The notes under the pieces were generated by a model, which was not told where the DNA came from, searched no databases, and worked only from the letters and a program-made list of their open reading frames with translations. A DNA stretch of 64,000 nt from the NCBI GenBank assembly GCA_025890175.1, contig JANPYM010000009.1, positions 280,012 through 344,011 on the forward strand, in the 5' to 3' direction. Source of the DNA: Ciborinia camelliae. Its lineage: Eukaryota; Ascomycota; Leotiomycetes; Helotiales; Sclerotiniaceae. The translations under genes were made by a program, and so were the position numbers. This document shows positions 45,301 through 56,321 of this stretch, one piece after another (position 1 is the first letter of the stretch; every line of letters starts with the position of its first letter).

Positions 45301-48300
45301 CAGCCGAGTGGCTTCTTGGACGAACGAAAGCTGAAATGCACTTGCTGATAAATTAGCTTACAAAAATTATGTATCATTATCAATTCCCCCACCGTGCATG
45401 CAGGTAAATATACACGACATGCAGAAGAATCTTTGTTTGTACCATCGAAGATGAAGATGACGATCTCAAAACGGGAAGGAAATGAAAACAAGCCGACCGA
45501 AATGAAATCAAGTCGACGGAAATGAAATCAAGCCGACGGAAATGAAATCAAGCCGATGGAAATGAAATCAAGCCGATGGAAATGAAAACAAGCCGACCGA
45601 AATGACACCAAGCAGACCGAAATGAAATCACCACGATCGGCTTTCTCATTCATCCGTCTTGACTAGATGGTAAGGTACGTGTGGATGACTGCCAAGAAGG
45701 ATGAGGAGGTGCACCTGTTCAATACGCCAATAGGAATTCGGCCAGGGACACCCGCAGTATTTTAGAGTTACAATGAATGAGCCCAGGAATCTCTCAGACC
45801 GATTAGCAATTCTCGTTTCCGATAACCTCTTCGGTACTTTTACGACGCATAATTAAAGATTTGGATCAAATGTAGGTAGATAGGTAGGTACCACGAGACA
45901 TGAGGCATGCAGGTGAGGCATAAGGCATAAGGCATGGTGCATGATGCATGCAGGTGAGATATTTTATGGCATCATGATTCATATTGCATTCGTGAAAAAA
46001 TGATGGGGGAGGAGATGTTCTTTTGTATCTACCTAGGTACCTACCTACCTACGTAGGTAGTAATTCAGATAGCCCTGATGTATTTGATTGATCCAGCAAT
46101 CCGGCTCCGTACCTGCAGAGTCGGGAGTCCGAATAGAATCCCCTTTCCGCCTCAGGTGTTAACAACATGAGCCTGGCGCGAACCTTGGATTGGAATAAAT
46201 GCCTGAGTGATCGATAATAAACACCTGCAATCCATTTTAGTAATAAAAGACCTCGGGAAACAAACCTTGGAACCTTCAAAACAATGAACAGAACATCAAG
46301 AATTCAATCCTTCAATCTTCAAATCAATTGTTACATTGCAACTTCCCCAACTTTAGGCACAGCCAAAACACCCCGAGATGCATACCAGCGGTGGAGATAT
46401 CTCAACACGGTGAAGCAAAAGACCACCACCACCTGGGTAAGAATTCGAAGCTTCTTGGAATGATTCGAACGATTCGAACAATTCGAATGGTTTGGATGAG
46501 GCTGCGCACCTAAGCAAATGAGCCACCTCACTTAAAAGTCTTGCTTTGACCCCCGCGGCAAGCCCTACAGGGCTGCATAAATGTAACGCCAAAACGCCAA
46601 AATCGGAATATCCGTCGCATCTCGCAAGACCTAAGGTACCTAGGTACTGTTCACCGATCAAGATAAGCATCGCTTAACGCATAGAATCTATCTCGACCCT
46701 ATTATGGCCCCCGAATATTCAATACATCGAGGCTTTGTCCCCCCACCGAAGGTATGAGATGTCGGTGTACAAGGGGACGCTGATTTTCTTTGGGGATGTC
46801 GTATAGAAATGACGAGGAATGACGAAAGGCAGATTTTTCTTCTGTTTTCTTCGCAAGTATGTGCGTGGTTGGTCTCATCACTATAGATTGGTCTCGTTTT
46901 ATCTTTTTGCGGGTTTAGCTGGATGTTATATCTCCAGCTGCAAGCTCTTTTTATATCAGGCTATTTTCTTTCTTGGTCTATTTTTTGGTTGGAAGGCAAG
47001 ATTGGAAAGTTTTCGCGAAAGCAAGCATGTTGTCGATGTTTTCTCCTATTATATTCACACCAGCTCAAACGCAATGCTTTATGCAGCCTTTTCGTACAAG
47101 TATTCAATCTGCATCGGGTTCCATGGACTATATGGGTGGATTGATCGAGAAGCAGCTGAAGAAAATCGATGGGGGGTTTGCAGGCAAGTAAGTCATCTTT
47201 CTTCCTTCAATTTATACCACTTTTACTTTTCTTGTTTGGTCCTCATGTCTTTCTCCATTTTCGTTCCCCTCATTGGAGAGTCTTTCAATTGCCCATGATA
47301 GTTCGGGCATTGAAAACCTCCGTGAAGAGAGTACTTTTCTCTCCACAACAGCCCTGCAGTATCCTTTCAATTGTTCATAGTATTCCGAGCACTGAGAAGC
47401 TTCGTGGGGGGTCTTCCGTGCCACTAGCCTCGATCGTATGAGTCCTTAGATGCTTGTAATATCTTTGGATAGGACGAAACTGCTTTCCACTTCTCGATAA
47501 AATAATGCATAGATGATCCTAGTGGCGTATTCAAACTGACTATGATGAAGTAGACAGAGAGCAAGGCAGGACCTCTGCCATGGCATGAGCAATAGATTGG
47601 GCGACTCAATTACTCAATGCGCAGGAGTTTCTGTTATATTTGTTGCTCTCTACCTGGGTTGCCTGCTTTTAATCGCCCTGATTATGAGACTTGAGCCAAT
47701 GGTGCCCAGTCAAGCTGTCTTTGACATTCCACGCCAGCCTCAATTTCGCCCTGAAATAGGTTCTAGTCGCCGCAAACGTCTATTCGGTGTCGGGTGGTTT
47801 CTTGAGTGGCCAGGAGGTCAACGCCCTCTTAATTCTACATGGCCATGGTCTGGCGTCAAACTCTCAATCTTGGTGTTGTGGGGTGTGTGTTGGATGTTTT
47901 ATATGCGAATTGAGAATTGGCAGAACGAGTCGCATGGGCATAGCCATCCGCAGTCATTATCGCGCAAGGCTCCAAGACATTCAGCATTTCATTCGTCTCG
48001 GCGAGCAAAGAATTATGTACCACTCGGTAAGCAGCATGACTTTCTTAAATGTTTGACCGACTAAAGATGAGTCGACATTGCCGGGGTGTAAATTTCCCCT
48101 CTTGCGACCAGGAAGCCATCAATTTCGGATGATAACCTGGAACTTTCGATTCAACACAAATCCACCTAAGTGCGAAACCACACTTGCTAACGCCTCCCCA
48201 CCTACCGTACTTGCTCAGGATGATTCATTATATGTACGAGTCTATTTAAAACATTTCTTGCAGAATGTTTGTGTTGGTGAGATTTTCACCGGCTGGTTTT

Positions 48301-48658
48301 CCATATGGGTCTTGCTGTTCACTAGGATTCACTTTAAGCAATTGGCATCTTCGAGATATTCACAAGGCATCATCCACTTGATATTACCTAATAAAATCAT
48401 CGAAAGATTTTTTCGGATTGGTTACTGTACTTACTATACCAGACAGCGACGAAGCACCCACCAGAATCAAAGGAATTATCAATGTTTTCTGGTCCGTGAA
48501 AACTTAAATATAATTCCAATTGATTTTAGATTCAATCCAAAAGCCAGGGGATTCGAGACTGGAGTTTCGTTCATTTGCGTTCATTTGCTACTATGGTCAC
48601 TACGGTATTATTTGTTGTTATAATAAAATCCAATTTTCTGACCATTTGATTTTTCCAG
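42358..48658. other. 6.3-kb gene-poor region
   Basis: No gene is supported. A few frames look partly protein-like without a recognisable domain: plus strand about 43,658-43,882 (DLASWARKDQACIALSRFK), about 44,258-44,400 (KAIEYQFSTYPDERYEKLR) and about 47,030-47,193 (see findings). They may be decayed gene fragments. A 20-bp minisatellite is listed separately. Two weakly similar segments starting TTTCAATTG lie at about 47,283 and 47,365. The 3' part may include the missing first exon(s) of the zinc-finger gene. Confidence 0.5.
45478..45630. repeat. 20-bp minisatellite
   Basis: About seven and a half copies of a 20-bp unit GGAAATGAAATCAAGCCGAC in strict 20-bp register, with a few substitutions. 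Some differ by C/T at the last positions or by A for T in the centre. Not in a supported coding frame. Confidence 0.93.
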
Positions 48659-51646
48659 ATCAACAAGCAAATTCAGTCATCAAACAAGAGCCATACGAGA
48701 CATATGACAACGATCCATTTATATTCGGTCAATACCAGGGCAACCACGTTCAAGGCAACCACATTCAAGGCGACGACCTGCACTTACAGCAGTTGGGTGA
48801 CTTCAACTGGTCTTCAATACTAGTATTTGATCCGGATTTCAATAATACAAATACGAATACAAGGATTATCAACCACAACAATACTGTTAACCAAGCGCAA
48901 GGAATATTTCAGCCAATACCAAAGTCGAATCAGCTTTGGTATACTTCTCAAGAATACTTACCAGTACATCCACAGGCAGCTGCGCCGAGAACAAAACAAG
49001 GTGAGTCACGATTTTGCATATCCATGGATTATATTACTGTATTATTATTATTATTATTATTATTTTTATTTGGTTTCGTGCTTGAGTACGGAGAACGGTA
49101 CATACATCCGGCCTCTCTAAGTCTAAGCGCGGTGTGACCCTGGTATAAGTATACAAATACGACAAATCTAGAGTCATTAAAGGTTATGTATGACATGTGA
49201 CTGACGGATATATTCTGTATGTAGTACTTTTAGCCATGTCGCACACATCGGACACAGAGAATAGACAATCAAAGTCACCTGCTCGTCCTCAAGACTTTTA
49301 TAGAAATGAAGGAATAACCGAAACCGATACCAATACCAACAATAATACTAAGGTTTTGAGTCATAACGCAATTCGGAACCATGGGATGGTAACTTCGCAA
49401 TCAGCCCAGTCGGAGGAGGTTCCTTACCGCTCGTACAAAGAGCTTCAAAGCGATCATGTACATGTCCTATTCTCCCCTGCCACCAAACGTCTTTTCTGGC
49501 CTCTGGATGGCGTCTTTCCCACCTCAATTTCCGTCATGAAGACCCCACGCAGTCCGGACGATCTAGAGCCCTACTTTCAACCAAACATTGGAGGTAGAGG
49601 CAGTCCCATTTGGCACGAGATCTCGCGGCTGCCTCTCACCGAACCAAAGGTCTCATCTATTGAGGCTTCAGTCTACGACCTCAACCAATGGGAGTTTGAT
49701 TGGGTGGCATGGCATAGGGATCACGCCGGAGGCGAGTTGAACCCCGAGTATGCCACGTATGGAGATCTTAGCGATAAGGACCGGCCTTACGCAAATAACA
49801 AGAAAAAGGACGGCAGATGGGAGGACTCGGATACGGAATTTCTTCTGAAATGCTGTGGAGAAGACAGACCCCTTGGGAAGAGAGGAATAAAGTTAGTAGT
49901 CACGCCTTCTGCAGGCAATCACTTTGTCACAGTGCACGACTACGTCAGTGGTAAGTTTGGCTTCTCAGAGTCATCGCACTTTTCTAATGATAATGTCAGC
50001 TGTACATCCCTGGCTCATGAGCTTGCGTAAGGATATTTTGAAAGCTAAGGCGGTTGCACGTCCTCAACCTTATTCTGCGTCAGCGCCAACTGAATGGATG
50101 GTGAACAAGGGGCCGGAACACAAAATAGAAGAAAAGGAGGGCTGGATTCGGGACCATGGCGGTGGCCTGGCTCGTACCATGCCTGCCTCAACTGACGCGA
50201 TCCTCAATAGGATACGTGCGAGTAGTACTAGGTAATTAAGTGTTTATCTCGTCGTTTGTTTTATCACTTAGTCTAACTCGAAACAAAATTAGACTCGTGC
50301 CTGATGTTTCAAACCTTCAGCCAAATATAAAAACCGTCGGTTCCCCCAATTCAGCTGAAGGACGCGAATGCAAGAAGCAGCAGAATGAAAAGGATGGAAA
50401 CAATGAGAATGGAGGTGGTGCAGACGAATTACTAAGCGTGGCTGGTGTGGAACGTACTTCGCCACATTTTAGCGCACAAGGCAAACACCAATTTGAAGAC
50501 GCCTCTCAAGGATACCAGGAATTGCATTATCAACAATCCAATAATCAAGCTCAAAACGACCAAGCCGGACTCTACGAGCGTGGCAACCATCTCCATAACG
50601 ATTACCCGACAGGTACACATCCTCCTCCCAGTCGCCATAATACATATTTTCCCCACGAATTCGATAATAGCCCAGATTCAAATCTCTTTCAAAATTACCA
50701 CGCCGCCCGCCCAAACAACAATATGAGCTTAAGCTACGAGTCCAGAACATATATGGCTGATACGCAGTACCCGATGCAAATGGCGCACGAAACTCAAGAG
50801 CAAGACGAGTTCAAAGCGCACGATGAACCTCATTATCCAAGTCCGCCGCCCCCAATGTCCGAGAACCCTTATACAGCACAATCTATGACGGCAGATCCAG
50901 ATCACACATTGGAGCTACCAGAATTACCAAAAGAAGAAGATGCGCCATCACCCGGCCGATCAAAGCCAGTGCCTAAACCTGATAGGGAGATCACAAAGGA
51001 TGCAAATGGAAGATTTTACTGCTCATGGCCCGGATGTACCGAAGAGACAAAAGATTTTGTTAGAAAATGCGAGTGGAGGTAAGCACAATTTCCCCACCTT
51101 CATTATCAATATTATTGACAATTCAATAGCAAACATATGGACAAACATGATCGCCCATATAGATGTAAGGAAACTGGTTGCGAAAAGCTCCCTGGATTTA
51201 CATACTCTGGAGGACTCCTTCGACACGAAAGAGAAGTGCATGGAAAACACGGTGGGCCCAAAAAACAACTCAACTGTCCTCATCCCAACTGTAAACGGCA
51301 TACTGGGAAAGGATTTTCCCGACAAGAAAATCTAAATGAACATCTACGACGCGTACATACAGATACCGAAATGACACAAATGACCATGGGGGAAACAGAA
51401 GAAGATGCCAGCCAAGCAGTTATAACAGGCTTGAAAAGAAAACGCGGAAGTAGCAAGGAAGATACAAGCGAACTTGAGACACTCCGCGAGGAAATCAAGA
51501 AAATAAGGGCGGAAAATGAAGAGCTCAAGAGAAACTCTCAAGCTCAACAAGCACAAACTGCGGAAGTGATGCGCCAACTGGTTGAACTGCAGAATTTGGC
51601 TACGCTGCAGCATCCGAGGATGACTGCACCACAGGCTCCCATGTAA
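48659..51646 (+). CDS. C2H2 zinc-finger protein with C-terminal coiled coil; 5' end unresolved
   Basis: Exons 48659-49000, 49234-49950, 50000-50231, 50293-51078 and 51130-51646, with introns of 233, 49, 61 and 51 bp, all GT...AG and in frame. The first listed exon has no ATG and starts in mid-codon, so at least one upstream exon is missing; a candidate MFS start at 48482 joined through a weak GTCCGT donor would fit the frame. About 864 residues are readable. The N-terminus is Gln/Asn-rich with VIKQEPYETYD. A conserved-looking middle domain (about 49,430-50,230) contains LFWPLDGVFPTSISVMKTPRSPDD and FDWVAWHRDHAGG. Near the C-terminus are three C2H2 fingers: CSWPGC...HMDKH, CKETGC...HEREVH and CPHPNC...HLRRVH. 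A Leu/Glu heptad region (LREEIKKIRAENEELKRN) could dimerise. Probably a nuclear DNA-binding regulator; targets unknown. Confidence 0.82.
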
Positions 51647-52176
51647 AGAAAAGTATGAGAGGGGTGGTTTGATGTTGGGATTTGGGATGTGGGATGTTGG
51701 GATTGTAGGATGGATGATAGATGTTCTTTTGACACGCACGGAAATAATTTTCTTCTTTGTTTTTTAGGACGCACTCTTGCATGGTTGGGAAGGGGCATTT
51801 GGGAGGGGGGGAGGGGGGGAGTTCAATGGATTCCGTCATGGCACTTACCTCTTGGCGTTCTCATGATTCTGGTGAAGATGGTCAATTCTTTTTTTTTTCC
51901 AACTTTTTTTTTTTTTTGACTTCCATACTTGCTTGCTGCCGGGTGCAGTTTCCAATCTCTCTATTCCTACCTATCTATCCCGTGTCTCTTCATCTTTTTG
52001 TTATATATATGTCGGGATTGTACTATTACTACTACTACTGGGACACAATAACATTGTAGATTATTGATTGTTGATTGCCTTGACTTGCCTTGACTTGATT
52101 GACTTGACTCGACTGGTCCTTGGGGCCTTGCTCCCACTCTCCCTCCCCTCCCCTTTTTTTTAAACGAAACGGAGTC

Positions 52177-52213
52177 CCTACCTACCTACCTACCTACCTA
52201 CCTACCTACCTAA
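52177..52213. repeat. (CTAC)n microsatellite
   Basis: About nine CTAC units. Confidence 0.9.
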
Positions 52214-52721
52214 GGTAGCTAATGATGCAGGTGGATGGATGGATGGAGAGCCTGAGGTTAGATTCCCGTTTTTGATGGGTCCATGGATCCATGGATGTGA
52301 CTGATGTTAGGTGAGGTGAGGTGAGGGAATGGAATGGATATGCCCAGATGGATGTTCAGATGTTCAAATTTTCAAATTTTCAGGTCGTCAGTCGTGTCCT
52401 GTCCTGTCGGGTGAACTTGGAATTTGGAATCTGGAATCTGGAATCTGGAATTTGGGAGCCTTTCAGTGGACTGGAGCTAAGCTAAGCTAATTTCTGAGCC
52501 TTTAATGCTGGTGTGGTGTGGTGTGGTGAGGTGTGGTGTGGTGGACTGGGAACTTGGAACTTGGGATTTTGTTCTTGGTCCTGGGGTAATTGGAAGGTTT
52601 GGTTAGGTTAGGTTTACATTGATGATTAGGTTGATGAGTGGATGATTAGGTTGATTGATGGATGCCCAGGTGATTGGTTGATGGAACCTTATTTCAGCCA
52701 CCGCCACCGCCATTGCCATAG

Positions 52722-52780
52722 CCACAGTCACAGTCACAGTCACAGCTACAGTCACAGCTACAGCTACAGCTAGCAAGTTA
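52722..52780. repeat. CACAGT/TACAGC hexamer repeat
   Basis: About nine hexamers alternating CACAGT, CACAGC and TACAGC. Confidence 0.85.
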
Positions 52781-52953
52781 CAGCTATATTACATGGAGGA
52801 AGGAGTCCATAGGTACCTAGGTATACGGAGTAGGTAGGTAGGTATTGATGGAGTGGAGATTCCCGACCAGATGGAGAGTCATTTCTAGGTTCGGCTAGGT
52901 ACTTAGGTAGGTAGGTAGTTAGGTATTTCTTATATTAGTGACCTTAGGTTAGG

Positions 52954-52987
52954 TTACTTTACTTTACTTTACTTTACTTTACTTTAC
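52954..52987. repeat. (ACTTT)n pentamer repeat
   Basis: Six to seven copies of ACTTT. Confidence 0.88.
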
Positions 52988-53586
52988 ATCCTGCAGGTGC
53001 GATTCCTGTCGATACCTAGGTAGGTATCGATATCGATATCGGGATAGGTAGGTAGGTAGGTAGGTCCTTTAGGTCCCTTAGATTTCATTTCATCTCATAT
53101 CGTTTCATCTCATATCATATCCTTCCAGAAGCCTAACCTCGAACCTCGAATCTTGAATCTTGGAAAAAAAGAAGAAAAGAAGAACCTTGGAAGAAGAACC
53201 TTGGAAGAAGAGGAAGAGACAAGAAAGAGAAGCGGAAACCTTGATCCGAATGAACGAAATAATCTTATTTAGTTTGATTTTTGAATCTTTGAATCTTTGA
53301 TGCGATGTGATGCGTGCGTTCATTGGTAGATACCTAGATGGATAGATAGATGAATGGATGGTATATACTCTAGAATGTAGAGTGTAGACTCTGGATTCTG
53401 ACCTCGAGGTATGTAGGTAGGTAGGCAGTTAGATATGCATTTAATGTATATATGTAACCTGCGCAATTCTTCTTATCATTCAAGTTATTATCATTATTAT
53501 TATTTTTTCTCCTCGAAAATTTGGGATTTTGGAATTTTTCTTCCTTGCTTTCTTGTTTCCTTACTTCCTTACTTTCTTGTAATTAT

Positions 53587-53742
53587 ATCTATCTATCCAT
53601 CTATCCATCTATCCATCCATCTATCCATCTATCTATCCATCTATCTATCCATCTATCTATCCATCTATCTACCCATCCAGTCTCCAAAGTATCTAAAATA
53701 TACCCAGAACATACCTACCTACCTACCTACCTACCTACCTAC
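53587..53742. repeat. (CTAT/CCAT)n and (CTAC)n microsatellites
   Basis: An imperfect tetranucleotide array ATCTATCC from 53587 to about 53,680, followed after a short unique stretch by seven CTAC units at 53716-53742. Confidence 0.88.
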
Positions 53743-54435
53743 AATATGCAATCCCTCCAGCTTCCAAAGTTTTCGGAGATATTCGACGGTTAGTAGTTAC
53801 CTGCCTACCTCCAGCTACCTAGATAGGTATATTTCGAACTTTAGGTTGCTTGCTGGTATGCTGGCTAGCTACCTAGGTAGGATGGATGTTAGATAGGTAG
53901 GCCGGGGAAGGTTACTCAGGTTACTCAGGTTACTCAGCTCCACGGCCAATCCATCTATCCATTTAGCATCCTCGCCATCTATCTATCTAGGTACCTACCT
54001 ACCTACCTACCTCATTTAGCTCTCAGAATATCTAGCTCTCAGAATTTCTCATGACGTTATGACGTTATGACATCATGACGTCTTGATATTTATGGCTATT
54101 CGGGGGGGATTTCTAGAATATGTAGGAGAAGGTAGTTATCATTGTGTAGTTTTTGTAGTTTTTGTTTTTGTTTAATCATTAGGTAATCTTTTATTTTATT
54201 GTATTGTATTGTATTGTATTATAGAAAATACGGCAATCGATGGATGGATATGCATTGCATTGTCTTGTATTGTATCAGTCATTTTCCATATTCCATATCA
54301 ATTCTTACACCTCAAACGCCGGGCAACCTGCATAATTTCCATGCCATCGTAATTCTCTTTCCCATCAATAACATAACGTAACCCAGCCCTCCCACATGCA
54401 CATACAGATGCACCCCACTTCTCCTCCACCCCTCT

Positions 54436-54867
54436 CTACTCAAGCTCCATAGCCATCAACCACTCCTCACAAACCCTCATAAACTTAGCCACAAACGCCT
54501 CGAGATGAAAGATGACCTTAGTGCCCATCTTACAGCGATGTTCGTAGAAAGCCGCCCACGCGACGATCTCGCTCTTCAGCGCATCATCGACCAGCGGCAT
54601 GAGTTTCCACGTCAGCGTTTTGAGGATCGTCGTCGCGGGTATGCAGTGCGTGAGGAGATCGTAGAGCTGCGCGCGGATCTTGAGGATTTGTGCGGGCGTG
54701 TGTTCGGTCGTCATGCTGTGGGCGATGGTTGAGAGGAGCGCTTCCCAGTCGGGAGGTGGGATGGGTGTGTTGTCGGTTATTGTTTCGCTAGGGGAGGGAG
54801 GGGTGTTAGTGCGGTTTGTTTGGGGGGTGGGAATGCTCATGAATGTCAATGTGAATATGAATAGGTA

Positions 54868-54916
<49 letters not shown>

Positions 54917-55729
54917 GTGTGAAAGAGAACGAAGGGGGGAGGGATAAAACATACTTCTGCGCATGCGCCGCTTCATACATCAAGAGAGCCCTCCTCAAAT
55001 TCCTCCCACTCTCCCTCGCAACCCTCTCCAAAAACCCGCGACTAACGCCCCACCCCTCCCTCTTCCCACTCTTCTCCAGCACCTTCACAATCTCCCCCTC
55101 CGTCGGCGCCCCCACGCGTACCAACAACGTGCGACTCCGAATCGGGCCAATAATCCCCGACGTGCTATTAGCCACCAAGATCAACCTGACATTCCCACTA
55201 TACTTTTCCATGGTCCTCCTCAACGCCGCCTGCGCATCGCGACTCAACCCATCCGCCTCATTGATAACCACGACCTTAAACCTCTGCTTGGCGCTCTGAT
55301 CCACCTGTTGCGTCTGCGCCACCTCCTTCAGCAGCTCCGAAATCACCACCCGATCGTAGTTGCCCACGTCCGACGGGGTGATTTCCAAATGGTAGATCGA
55401 GGACACGATGTTGAATTCGAGTTTGCGCGACGAAGAGGAGAGTTGGAAGACCCGGGAGTCGATCTTGATTTTCTCGACCGACGGCCCGTATAATTCTTTG
55501 AGCGTGCATACGATGCGTGTTTTTTTGCCCGCGCCCGAAGGTCCGTAGAGGAGGAGATGGGGAAAGTCGCCGGATTGTGCCTGCAGTTGTGAGTATGCAT
55601 TGCGTTGCGTTTCGTGGGAAGGGACGGAAGAAGAAAACTTACGAGAGATCTCAGTCGATCGGAGAGATCATCATGATAAGTAAGCTGATCGAGCGATCGA
55701 GGACGATGCTTATCTACTATAAGAGCCAT
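54436..55729 (-). CDS. RFC5: Replication factor C subunit 5 (clamp loader; human RFC3 orthologue)
   Basis: Three exons: 55729-55643, 55580-54955 and 54787-54436, giving 354 residues, the same length as I recall for yeast Rfc5. Introns are 62 and 167 bp. The N-terminus MALIVDKHRPRSLDQL is the family opening. The P-loop is LLLYGPSGAGKKT at residues 38-50, and the degenerate Walker B is VVVINEADGL (about 132-141), with Asn-Glu where other RFC subunits have Asp-Glu, as in this subunit type. VSSIYHLEITPSDVGNYDRVVI is specific to the RFC5/human RFC3 branch. AQAALRRTMEKYS follows. The arginine-finger SRC motif reads SRT at about 178-180. The C-terminal collar (PDWEALLSTI...LYDLLTHCIPATTILKTLTWKL...HLEAFVAKFM) is complete. 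The protein sits in the nuclear RFC pentamer that loads PCNA. Confidence 0.95.
54863..54921. repeat. (GTATGT)n microsatellite inside an RFC5 intron
   Basis: About nine copies of the hexamer on the plus strand, lying wholly within the 167-bp second intron (54954-54788) and between its donor and its acceptor. On the sense strand it reads as CACATA repeats. Confidence 0.93.
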
Positions 55730-55822
55730 GATGAGTTATTATAGTAGAGTGGTGGATGAATTTGATTGAAAGATTGAGAGGTTGATTTGGAATCGTTGTG
55801 AACTTATTTTGAAAACGTTTTG

Positions 55823-55849
55823 GAGACGCGATTCACGCGTTTTCGCGTA
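55823..55849. promoter_or_regulatory. MCB/E2F-like cell-cycle sites upstream of RFC5
   Basis: ACGCGT, the Mlu1 cell-cycle box bound by MBF in yeasts, is at 55835-55840. It is flanked by a partial ACGCGA (55826-55831) and overlaps TTTTCGCG (55840-55847), an E2F/MBF-like word. The cluster is about 100 bp upstream of the RFC5 ATG, the place and type of site expected for a DNA-replication gene induced at G1/S. Seen as words only; binding is inferred. Confidence 0.6.
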
Positions 55850-56321
55850 AAGCCGTTTGCGGGGAACCACGTGAAATGGAAATCGAAGCTCACCGGGAGG
55901 ATCTCACCGGGGATAAGGATTTTGGCTAGCATGCATAACATCACTTCAATTTAGGAATTCATTGTAATTTGGAAGTATTTTGCTATGAGATTTTATTTCA
56001 TTGTTATTATTGGGACCTATATATGTGGTAATAAACAATAGCTGGTACGATGTCTTGTTTTGCATTCTCATAACTTATGATATGCGAGGAAGGTGAATAG
56101 ATAAGATCCATAGATTCTTCTAATTCGTCTATCTAGGTAATTCTACAACGCATTCTAAAATCGAATAGTTCCTGCAAAGTTCAAACCCATCTTTATGCTG
56201 CATGCTTAAGTCTAAAACGCCGACGCTCAAACATAACCCGCAAGGTATCTTCTAAAGAAAACATGAAGAGCAACAAAACACCCATAACTTGCCCCCCCAC
56301 GAACCTCACGCCCGGTTTCAA
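55850..56321. other. Remaining spacer between RFC5 and the lipase gene
   Basis: 5' flank of RFC5 and 3' flank of the lipase-like gene, both minus strand. No gene or clear structure seen. Confidence 0.45.

Larger units (their letters stand above)
51647..54435. other. 2.8-kb simple-repeat-rich spacer
   Basis: No supported gene. It is a patchwork of microsatellites (separate entries) and of words such as GGAATCT, GGTGT and ATGACGTT repeated a few times each. TACCTAGGTA occurs at 52814, 53013 and 53870. Confidence 0.6.

Noticed and set aside
46819..47298. Plus-strand frame of 159 residues rich in Phe and Leu, resembling a membrane protein
   Set aside because: The sequence is a T-rich strand read in frame; the hydrophobicity is compositional, and the better candidate in another frame is noted separately.
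53435..53896. Plus-strand frame of 153 residues
   Set aside because: Its sequence is a translation of ATCTATCC and CTAC microsatellites.
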